64,000 nucleotides of DNA from Elymus sibiricus (Eukaryota; Streptophyta; Magnoliopsida; Poales; Poaceae): the NCBI GenBank assembly GCA_039707655.1, contig CM077668.1, positions 65,737,086 to 65,801,085 on the forward strand, given 5' to 3'. The notes beneath the pieces were generated by a model, which saw only the letters and a program-made list of their open reading frames with translations, was not told the origin of the DNA and did not search any database. Shown piece by piece: positions 55,701 to 64,000 of this stretch (position 1 is the first letter of the stretch; each line of letters begins with the position of its first letter). The position numbers and the translations under genes are program-made.

Positions 55701-56458
55701 GACGAGTTTGAACGTAAAGCTGCTAGGGACTACATCGAATACTTCATGGTAACGAATAAGGACAAGGAAACGATTCTCCTGCCTTATCATCCAATGTAAG
55801 TCATTGCCGGACAACCCTTTCGTACATTTCAATCATTCCTTGGCTCATATGGAGACTAATTTGAGGTGTCGTGGTTTTCCGCAGCAACGGGCGCGCCGTC
55901 CTTATCGTTCTTTTCCCGCGAGTCTCCCACGCCGTGTATTTCGACTCGTCCAGAAACTTCGAGAAGAAAGACTACACCCACATAATGGATATTCTGGATG
56001 ATGCTCTCCACGGCTTCAGCATGAGGGGTGGCAACATGCTGATCAGGAAACAAAGGAAGAACAAGCCGGGTTTCTCACATAAAACTACCTTCTGCTCCAT
56101 CCATCAACCGACAGCAAGAAAGAACGACGGATTCTACCTCCTCCATCTCATGATGGAGTACAGAAGGGATCACCAACATCTTCGCATGACAACAATAAAC
56201 GATGAACATATCCGCAAATGGGCATAATCCTTAAGACACGAACTGGATTATAGAATCAGAGATGACTTCTTTCGCATCCAGAAGGACATTGCAACGATCA
56301 TCATGAAAGAAGTTGTCGAAGAGAAGGGGATGTTCCACCACGGCCCTATATCACGAGCTGATGTCAGAACTCGCATAGGCATGCAACGTCAAGACCTGAC
56401 GCCGTTCACGAAGCTAGGGTGCATCCTCCCGGATATGGATGGGTGGAACTTCCAGTGA
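52766..56458 (+). pseudogene. second CACTA protein, spliced, with breaks (Ulp1-like C-terminus)
   Basis: Exons by splice pattern and phase: 52766-53695, 53789-54393, 54476-55795, 55885-56227 with extension to 56458. It starts MSNNDETVPSDHAADD. The N-terminal basic/acidic region is followed by RARYKWDKEKKVWYTDP, DTPLNRALNQLKGL-like and NQLK segments, then a C-terminal part with LFALHMNF, ILLPYHP, RAVLIVLFPRVSHAVYFDSS and NDGFYLLHLMMEY that resembles the Ulp1/C48 protease-like proteins of plant CACTA elements. The catalytic His and Cys I would expect are not present (NGR for NGH/W; NDG for CG). Breaks: TAG 52838-52840, a frameshift in an A-run at 54071-54075, TAA 56225-56227. Confidence 0.6.
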
Positions 56459-56758
56459 TTGACGATGCCGATGATGATGTGTCGGTTGAACTTGTAGTTT
56501 CTGTAGCGATGAAACTTTGTGATGTCAACGGTCCTGCTGAACTTGCGTAACGCTAGTTTGTTAGTTTGGGTACGATGACCCGTGCACATCTAGTTAATTA
56601 GTTTGAGTACGGTGAACCTGCGTTGATTAATTATGTTTACTATATGTTGCATCTCTTAGCTAACTCTTTCTTTTCGTGTTGCTCAAATATATTATGTTGC
56701 ATATTATTGTTGAATTCGCTTGATGAAGATGCATCTCTAACAGGTACATAGGTCCTTG

Positions 56759-57019
56759 ATGGCGAAGAAGTGCTATGCCGTGTATATAGGGAGGGTTCCG
56801 GGAGTGTACGATGAGTGGCCCGAGTGTCAGGCCCAAGTGTCACGGTTCTCGGGTGGCAGCCATAAAGGGTTTGATAGCAGACAAGAAGCAGAAGCTAGTT
56901 ACTTGAGGTTCACGCTAGCGCGAGAGAGGAATCACAACCGGCGCCTCATGTACTGCATAGTTCCGCTCTTACTCATAGTGATAGCTCTTCTCTTCTATAT
57001 CATCGTTTTAGATGGATGA
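56759..57019 (+). CDS. viroplasmin / RNase H1 N-terminal-like domain protein with C-terminal membrane segment
   Basis: ATG at 56759 starts MAKKCYAVYIGRVPGVYDEW; then ECQAQVSRFSGGSHKGF and DSRQEAEASYL follow. This is the pattern of the Cauli_VI / RNase H1 hybrid-binding domain (PF01693: Y-A-V-x-x-G-R-x-x-G-V-Y-x-x-W-x-E-C-x-x-x-V, K-x-F, x-E-A-E). Residues about 64-84 form one hydrophobic helix (CIVPLLLIVIALLFYIIVL). It is 86 residues long, in the same orientation as the other CACTA genes and 300 bp beyond ORF2. Domain role: binding RNA/DNA hybrids. It could be an element gene or a captured one. Confidence 0.75.
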   Translation: MAKKCYAVYIGRVPGVYDEWPECQAQVSRFSGGSHKGFDSRQEAEASYLRFTLARERNHNRRLMYCIVPLLLIVIALLFYIIVLDG

Positions 57020-57259
57020 TGAAACATGTGTATGGGATGAAGATGTAGTTGCATGTATTCGAGACATATCATAACTTGTATCGCTATTTCGAGATCGATG
57101 ATGATGATAGACATCATTTGTGTTGGATGATGATGGCATGATTTGATGAGAATATTTGCATGTGTATGATATGATGAGACTATTGTGTGTGATATGACAG
57201 GCTATTGTATAAACCTATTAAAAAACAGAGAAAAAACGTTGCAGAATTTTTTTTACAGA

Positions 57260-57514
57260 CAATAGTAACAGTAGCGCGGGGTATGTATATCAGTAGTGCG
57301 GCTTTATCAGTAGCGCGTGTTAAATAGGCGCGCTGCAGTTTTAAGCTGTAGCGAGGTTCACCTAAACGCGCTACTGCTAAACTCTGTTAGCAGTAGCGCG
57401 GGTGGAACATCGCTACTACTAATAGTTAGCTGTAGCGCCGTAGCAGTAGCGCGCCCACCCGCACTACTGATATTACAAAACCCCGCGCTACTGCTAGGGT
57501 TTTCCCTAGTAGTG
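57260..57514 (+). promoter_or_regulatory. CACTA 3' subterminal and terminal region
   Basis: Dense GTAGCGCG / CGCGCTACTGCT words (about 57270-57490), then TIR ACCCTAGCAG-side ...CCCTAGTAGTG ending at 57514. Confidence 0.85.
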
Positions 57515-57995
57515 TTGATTGCGCGGTAGTCGCTTTTTATTAGGGTGATCTCTCACTAAAAATATCAAGTAGTTAGTGTTCTCCCTAGTGTAGCACCGTC
57601 ACAGCATCTATCCTTTCAGGGTGCGCCATGGATGCATGGGTATGAACGATTGGAGAAATGTAAGGCGGGTGAGGTCAGACCTTGCAGCGAGATCACTTGG
57701 TTGTCTTGACATTCATGGTAGGATCGTCCTGAGCTCGGAACACACGCATCGAAAGATGAACAAGAGTCACATAGAGATGTGATCGGCAAGTTGGCCTACC
57801 AATTGAAATCCTCGTCATGAGATGATGATTCTATGACGTTGAATTGATATTCGGATCTTGAATCACTCACAATCAATAATGAGAGATATTGATTTGAGTG
57901 GGAGCGCACTTTAGAATAAAACTGTTTATTCACTAGTGCCAAAAATCATTATGAACAAAGTCTAAGTGAAACTTGTGTTTTCCATAGTAGATCAA
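57515..57995 (+). other. remaining leader of the BARE/Angela-type element
   Basis: Non-coding, continuing from 46437 across the CACTA; leads directly into the gag ATG at 57996. Confidence 0.7.
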
Positions 57996-60434
57996 ATGGC
58001 TCGCAACACCGCGTTCAACTCAGGCCCGATGTTAGAGAAAGAGAAGTTAGCTGCGACTGGAAACAACTATGCGGATTGTGTCCGTAACCTGAGGATTATC
58101 CTCAGGAGTGCTAAGAAAATGTATGTGCTTGAAAATGCTCTTCCAGCTAAACCGGTAGCGGATGCCCCGGAAGATGAACAAAATGTCTGGGCCACTAAGG
58201 ATGATGATCACAGCTTAGTGCAGTGCCTCATGTTAGCTTGCATGAGTGCAGGGCTTCAAAAACATTTTGAATTCCATAAACCCCGTGATATGATCCAGGA
58301 ATTGGATGCTCTGTACAAGGAAACTGCAAGGTCTGAACGATTTGATATCATGAAGACCTTGATGGAATGCAAGATGGCTGAGGGAAGTTCAGTTGGCGAA
58401 CACGTAGTCAAAATGATTGGCTATGCTGAAAGGCTTAAAACCCTGGAATTTTCAATTCCGCCTGGCCATATGATGGACATGATGCTTTCTTCACTCCCCC
58501 CGTCTTACGATGGTTTTGTCATGAACTACAACATGAGTGGGATGGAGAAAACACCGAAAGAGGTGCTCGCCATGCTGAAAACTGCGGAAGGAGGACTGCG
58601 GAAAAATTGCAAGCTAGTGTTGCTTGTGAATAAAACCGCCAGTTTCAAAAAGAAAGGCAAGCCAAAGAAGGGCAAGGGCGCCGATAAGACCGGCTCCCAA
58701 AGCAACTCTAAGGGCGGAGACAAGAATGAAACTGAGTGCTTCTACTGCAAGGGCACAGGACACTGGAAGAGAAACTACAAGAAGTATCTGGAAGATAAGA
58801 AGTCCGGGAAAACCGGAAAAGGTATAATTGTTATACAAGTTAATGTCATTGACGTTTTGCTTGCTAGCGAAAATTCTAAGTCTTGGGTATTTGATACCGG
58901 ATCGGTTGCTCACATTTGCAACTCGATACAGGGACTTCAGAAGGTGCGCAAGTTAGCAAAGAATGAAGTCGTGATGCGCGTCGAGAACGGCAATGGGATC
59001 GCCGCTCAAGCCGTCGGCATTATGCCTCTACGTCTCCCTTCAGGATTTATCTTAGAACTAAATAACTGTTATTTTGTTCCACTATTGTGTAGAAACATTA
59101 TCTCCGGATCATGTTTAGTACACGATGGGTATTCGTACAAGTCTGAGAACAATGGTTGTTCACTTTATTGTAAGGATATGTTTTATGGATTTGCACCCAT
59201 TGTTGGGGGCCTTTTCATACTAAATCTTGAATGTGGGAATGATGTCTTTAACGTAAATGCTAAACGCCTTAAGAAGGCTGATACCACCACCACTTACTTG
59301 TGGCACTGTCGGCTTGGCCACATCGGAAAGAAACGCATGCAAAGACTCCAGAGAGATGGAGTTTTACCGTCCTTTGATTTTGAATCATTTGACAGATGTG
59401 AAGCTTGTCTGATGGGGAAAATGACCAAGACGCCGTTCACGGGTCATCCTGAACGGGCGGGTGAATTATTGGAAATAATACATAGTGATGTATGTGGTCC
59501 AATGAGCACAGCCGCACGGGGTGGGTATTTCTACTTCGTGACCTTTACTGATGATTTAAGTCGGTATGGCTATATCTACTTGATGAAGAATAAGTCGGAA
59601 ACCTTTGAAAAGTTCAAAGAATTTCAGAATGAGGTAGAAAATCATCGTGACAAAAAGATTAAGTTTCTGCGGTCTGATCGCGGAGGCGAGTATCTTAGTC
59701 ATGAGTTTGGCCAACATCTGAGTGACCGTGGAATCGTTTCACAGCTTACACCTCCCGGAACTCCGCAGCGAAACAGAGTGTCGGAAAGACGTAACCGAAC
59801 CCTGTTAGACATGGTAAGGTCGTTGATGTCTCTTACAGATCTGTCGATATCTTTTTGGTGTCACGGACTAGAAACTGCCGCTCACACACTAAATAGAGCA
59901 CCGTCTAAGTCTGTTAGGACGACACCACATGAGATGTGGAATGGGAAGAAACCCAGTTTGTCGCATCTTAAGATTTGGGGATGTGAGGTACATGTAAAAC
60001 ATTTACAACCAACCAAACTCGATCCCAGATCAGACAAATGTAACTTTGTAGGTTATCCAAAAGAAACAGTTGGGTATTCCTTCTACTTACCCTCCGAGCA
60101 CAAAGTGTTTGTCGCTAAAAGCGGAGTCTTTCTGGAGAAAGAGTTTCTCGCAAAAGAACCAAGTGGGAGGACAGTACAACTTAATGAGATTAGTGAATCT
60201 TCGGCAACAGTTGATATGGCTGAGGAACCGGAAGTAATTCCGCAAATCATCCCTACAACCGAGCCGGAAGTTGTCGCATGTGATCCGCAAATCATCTACC
60301 GCGCAGATCAGGTAGGGCTATCCAGCCACCTGAGTGGTTTCATAACGAAATCTTCATTCTTGAAGATGATGAACCTGCGCACTACAAGGAAGCGATGGCG
60401 GGGCCCAGCTCAAAGGAATGGCACAAGGCCATGA
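57996..60434 (+). pseudogene. BARE/Angela-type gag, protease and integrase
   Basis: ATG 57996 (MARNTAFNSGPMLEKEKL). Gag of UBN2 type (NNYADCVRNLRIILRSAKKM, LDALYKETARSERFDIMKTL). The zinc knuckle reads CFYCKGTGHWKRNYKKY, where the fourth ligand is Tyr instead of Cys. Protease motif DTGSVAHIC; integrase HHCC (LWHCRLGHIGKKRM, RCEACLMGK) and core (HSDVCGPM, LRSDRGGEY, QRNRVSERRNRT). After EPEVVACDPQIIY the frame departs at about 60300: the typical RRSGRAIQPPEWF follows in another frame. Product therefore ends at 60434 without RT. Confidence 0.9.
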
Positions 60435-61942
60435 AATCCGAAATGGAATCCATGTACGAAAACCAAGTTTGGAACTTGGAAGAACTTCCAGAAGGCGTAA
60501 AGCCCATTGGTTGTAAATGGATTTTCAAAAGAAAGACGGACGCGGATGGTAACATTACTATCCACAAAGCTAGACTTGGCGCGAAAGGGTTCACGCAAGT
60601 TCCAGGAGTGGACTACGATGAGACTTTCTCGCCCGTTGCTATCCTTAGGTCTATTCGGATATTACTAGCAATTGCTGATTATTTCGATTATGAAATATGG
60701 CAGATGGACGTCAAAATGGCTTTCCTAAATGGAAACCTTAGAGAGGATGTATACATGATACAGCCAGAAGGTTTTGTCGTTCATAAGGATGCTGGAAAGG
60801 TATGCAAACTTCAGAAAGCCATTTATGGTCTGAAGCAAGCATCAAGGAGCTGGAACATTCGTTTTGATGAAGTGGTCAAACAGTTTGGCTTCATCAGGAA
60901 TGACGAAGAATCTTGTGTTTACAAGAAGTTTAGTGGGAGCGCAAAAGCGTTTCTAATCTTGTATGTGGATGACATATTGTTGATTGGAAATGACGTGAAT
61001 TTTCTTAGCGAAATAAAAGACTCATTGAAGAAAAGTTTTTCAATGAAAGACTTGGACGAAGCGACATATGTATTGGGCATCAGAATCTATAGAGATAGAT
61101 CAAAACGCCTGATAGCGCTTAGCCAAAGCACGTACATTGAGAAGGTGTTGAAAAGGTTCAACATGGAGAACTCCAAGAAAGGCCTACTCCCCATGTCACC
61201 TGGCACAGTGCTTTGCAAGAATCAGTATTCTCGGACTCTCGATGAGCGAGTACAAATGAATGATGTTCCATATGCCTCGGCAGTTGGTTCTATTATGTAT
61301 GCCATGCTATGTACAAGACCGGACGTTTCCTATGCGCTAAGTGTTAGCAGCCGGTACCAAAGTGATCCAGGATTGGAACACTGGGCCGGAGTCAAGGGTA
61401 TTCTTAAGTACCTCAGAAGGACCAAGGATTTACTCCTTGTGTACGCAAGTGATGAAGCACTCATTGTAAGTGGTTACACTGATGCAGGCTTCATGACTGA
61501 CCCAGATGACTTCAAATCTCAGTCAGGCTATGTTTTCATATTGAACGGCGGCGCAGTTGATTGGAAAAGTTCCAAACAAAAGACTGTAGCGGATTCTACG
61601 ATGGAGGCGGAATATGTTGCTGCTTCAGAAGCCTCCAAGGAGGCGGTATGGATCAAGCAATTTCTTGAAGACCTTGGTGTGGTTCCAAGTGCTCTGGACC
61701 CGGTGGAGATCTATTGGGATAATAGTGGCACCGTGGCTCTAGCAAGGGAGCCAAGTTCGCACCATAAGACAAGACATATTGAACGCAAATATAAACTCAT
61801 TCGACACCATGTCGAAGCGGGTTTAGTGAAAGTACGCAAAGTTCACACGGATCTGAACGTGTCAGACCCGATGACAAAGCCTCTACCACGAGCAAAGCAT
61901 GAGCAGCACCGGATTGCCATTGGTGTTAGTGAAGCCATGTAA
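60300..61942 (+). pseudogene. BARE/Angela-type reverse transcriptase and RNase H
   Basis: In the frame of 60395: AMAGPSSKEWHKAMKSEM, CKWIFKRKTDADG, QMDVKMAFLNGNL, YGLKQASRSWN, catalytic YVDDILLIG, then RNase H (TDAGFMTDPDDFKSQSGYVF, STMEAEYVAASEA) and KTRHIERKYKLIRHHVE, ending IGVSEAM at 61942. RT and RNase H are uninterrupted; a single frameshift at about 60300 separates them from gag-integrase. Purine tract and the 3' LTR follow. Confidence 0.9.
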
Positions 61943-61973
61943 CTAGATTATGACTCTACTTCAAGTGGGAGTC

Positions 61974-64000
61974 TATAGGAGATATGCCCTAGAGGCAGTA
62001 ATAACAGTTATTTTGTATCTCCGAGTTTGTAATGAATGTTTATGTTCCATGCTATAACTGCAATGATTATCAAGTCTGCAATATCCACGAGGCTCGGAGG
62101 GAAACTCATGTGCACGTGTGGTATAATAAACGGTAAAATGTATTCCTAGTCTTGCCTCTAAGACTGGCTGAAGTATTGCATGACGATCCTGTTTTCCTGA
62201 TCATGGGCATGTCTATGCCGGCAATTTTGAGGGCACAAGGTTAGTAGAACACTTGTGTTGAATCGACCCGAATTGATGTTATGCTATGAGATACATTCAT
62301 CACAAGTTAATGGTTAATAACACAGAGATAGTTAATGTTTGCATAATTCCTTAGACCATGAGAGTATCGAGTTCCTTCGTACTTGCTTCGTGAACTTTGG
62401 GGTTTGTTAAACGTCATTCGTAACTGGGTGGCTATTACGGCGGCTTACGGGTTCACGGAAAAGTATGACAAGTAACGAGATAGCTCAAGATTGGGATTTG
62501 CTCCTCCGACGATGGAGAGATATTCTCGGGCCCTGTCGGTGTTACGGTATCCATCATTGTCTGGCCAGACACATTGTGATTTGATCACTGGGATGCCAAA
62601 ACACGGAAACGAGAAAAGAGAACAAAACCGGTAACGAGGTAACTTGCATGGTGGACAAGTTGTTGATCCACGGGGATGCAATAAATCTCACCTCTGGTGT
62701 TTGTAATATATCGTGAAGCAACAGGAATAGCACACGGCAACTGGAGGTTCATTCGAATATTTATTCGTGTGGGTATAGGGGTCAATATGGGTGTCCAGGG
62801 CTCCGATGTTGATCATTGATCGGAAAGTGTTCTGGGTCATGTCTATATTTCACCGAACCTATAAGGTCACACGCTTAAGGGTCATCTATCTGCTGAATAC
62901 TAGACAAGGAGTCTGACAGAAAATCACCGAAAAAGTTTTGAACGAAACGGAAACGTTCCGGAGAGAACACCGGAATAGTTTCGGTGAAATTGAAAAGTTG
63001 TTTCAGGGTATTCCATTAAGTCATATTGGTTCCGGCACACGCCTGGAAATTCTTGGAGGGTGCCAGAATTGTTCTGGTAACTTCTGGAATTTTTCCGGAG
63101 AGAAAACCGGAAATGTTCCGGAGCAGCCGGAACCGCAATGGTAGCTTTTCGCTGAAGAAAAACATTGTGCTAGAATTGTTTCGGAATGCATTCAAAATTG
63201 TTTTAGTGGGTACTGGAATTATTCTAGGCACACAGAAATAATTTGGGATTTAACGGACGCAGAAAAATGTCTTCGTGAATAGTGAAAGTGTTTTATGGAT
63301 ATTTTTTGGAAAGCACCTTTTGGGATATTTTCCAAAAGGCTTCTAGAAGGATTTGGGAGCCAAGGAAGCCCCCTCATGGGGGGCCCCCAAGAGTGGCCGG
63401 CCAAGGGAGGTGGAACTCCTTGGAGCTCCACTTGCCATCCTTCTTTGCTTTATTCTTTTATGAAAAGGCATAAAGTGGGGGTACTTTTGGTATTTTTGAA
63501 TGCCAACTTTACCCCTTGGCTATCCTATAAATAGAGGTGGAGGGGTGCTCTCCAAAGATCATCCTTGCTCTCATACACATGCCATGCTCGTCTGGCTCTC
63601 TCTCTCTCCCTCCCAGCGAAATAGTTTCGTAGAGCCAAAAGGCTGTCTGGGTTCCGGCAGGAACTAGTTTTGGACGGCGAAGCCCTGCCGGAGAGCTGAC
63701 ACCATATGTGTGCAACCCCGTAGAGAGATTGTAGTTTTGATCTTTTGCCCGAGGGGCTGTTCGAGTGTCCTCCCGAAGGGCTGTCTGAGTTACCGTTCGA
63801 GTTTCGGGTGTCCTCCCGAAGGGCTGTCCAAGTTACCGTTCGGGTTTCGAGGGTCCTCCCGAAGGGCTGTCCGTGACATTGTCCGAGGGACTGTCCGACC
63901 GCCTCCCGAAGGGCTGTCCGACGAGGGAGTACATCCTCGCGGTTGGGAGGTTGTAAATCCTAGCTGCGGGGATCTGCACCGACGATCTACACCGACTCTT
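61974..64000 (+). repeat. 3' LTR of the BARE/Angela-type element (cut by window end)
   Basis: It begins TATAGGAGATATGCC, i.e. TG mutated to TA in the terminal dinucleotide. It covers about 2,025 of 2,142 bp and includes the 43-bp minisatellite near 63770-63925. Confidence 0.93.

Larger units (their letters stand above)
46438..57514 (+). mobile_element. CACTA (En/Spm-type) transposon, full length
   Basis: 11,077 bp. It starts CACTACTAGGAGAAAGC, ends GGGTTTTCCCTAGTAGTG, and is flanked by the 3-bp duplication TTG (46435-46437 and 57515-57517). Both subterminal regions are dense in AGTAGCGC / GCGCTACTGCTA words in both orientations. It encodes a TNP2-type transposase, a second spliced protein and a small third ORF. 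Each large gene carries at least one break. It sits in the leader of the BARE-type element. Confidence 0.96.
43395..64000 (+). mobile_element. BARE/WIS/Angela-type Copia element interrupted by CACTA; runs off the right edge
   Basis: The 5' LTR (43395-45536) opens TGTAGGAGATATGCCCTAGAGG, the hallmark start of this Triticeae clade. Then come a leader, the inserted CACTA (46438-57514), the rest of the leader, gag-pol (57996-61942), purine tract CAAGTGGGAGTC and a 3' LTR from 61974 that is cut at base 64000 about 118 bp before its end. Without the CACTA it would be about 9.6 kb. The exact subfamily is uncertain. Confidence 0.93.

Overview
This window looks like intergenic or gene-poor DNA from a large grass genome, most likely a Triticeae species (wheat, Aegilops, barley or rye). 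The reasons are: nested full-length LTR retrotransposons (one Gypsy, two Copia, one of BARE/WIS/Angela type with LTRs over 2 kb); an 11-kb autonomous-type CACTA transposon carrying a subterminal AGTAGCGC-type motif array; Helitron 3' termini; small MITEs; LINE tails; and eukaryotic spliced, decaying gene fragments. I see no rRNA, tRNA or CRISPR array and no prokaryotic signal. Family names are from memory of motifs and are not database-checked.

Layout. 1-4502: a Helitron 3' end (to 1517), coding-like exons of unknown function, a CACTA right terminus (3199) and a decayed CACTA ORF2-like fragment. 4503-14579: a complete Gypsy element (492/493-bp LTRs, TSD GTGGG) with a broken gag-pol and an antisense gene in its 3' half; it sits inside an exon-like sequence that is open on both sides. 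14585-22000: a GC-rich LINE-like repeat, another Helitron 3' end, a SINA-like pseudogene, LINE tails with a nested hAT MITE, tandem repeats and a minimal Stowaway remnant. 22000-29520: a Pack-MULE-like element lies 67 bp downstream of a SINA-type (RING + SIAH zinc finger) E3 ligase gene on the minus strand, whose last exon is split by a 5,354-bp Copia element with 113-bp LTRs and TSD GTCTC. 29884-34450: a LINE-like repeat apparently interrupted by a ~3-kb Helitron carrying an RPA/OB-fold-like fragment. 34450-43394: an AP2/ERF-like pseudogene in an inverted-arm element, a third SINA fragment, a small 115-codon ORF, two tandem-repeat arrays, and a broken exon next to a fourth Helitron 3' end. 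43395-64000: a BARE/Angela-type Copia element (3' LTR cut by the window edge) whose leader is interrupted by the CACTA element 46438-57514 (TSD TTG).

How the parts relate. The only low-copy-looking cellular gene with a fully traceable reading frame is the SINA gene; subtracting the Copia insert and one TSD leaves two exons and 307 codons, so the insertion is the visible lesion. The CACTA encodes a TNP2-type transposase, a spliced second protein, and a small viroplasmin/RNase H1-N-like protein with a C-terminal membrane segment. The two larger genes are each preceded by the same leader module, i.e. an internally duplicated promoter/leader. All three LTR elements carry disabling lesions in their polyproteins.
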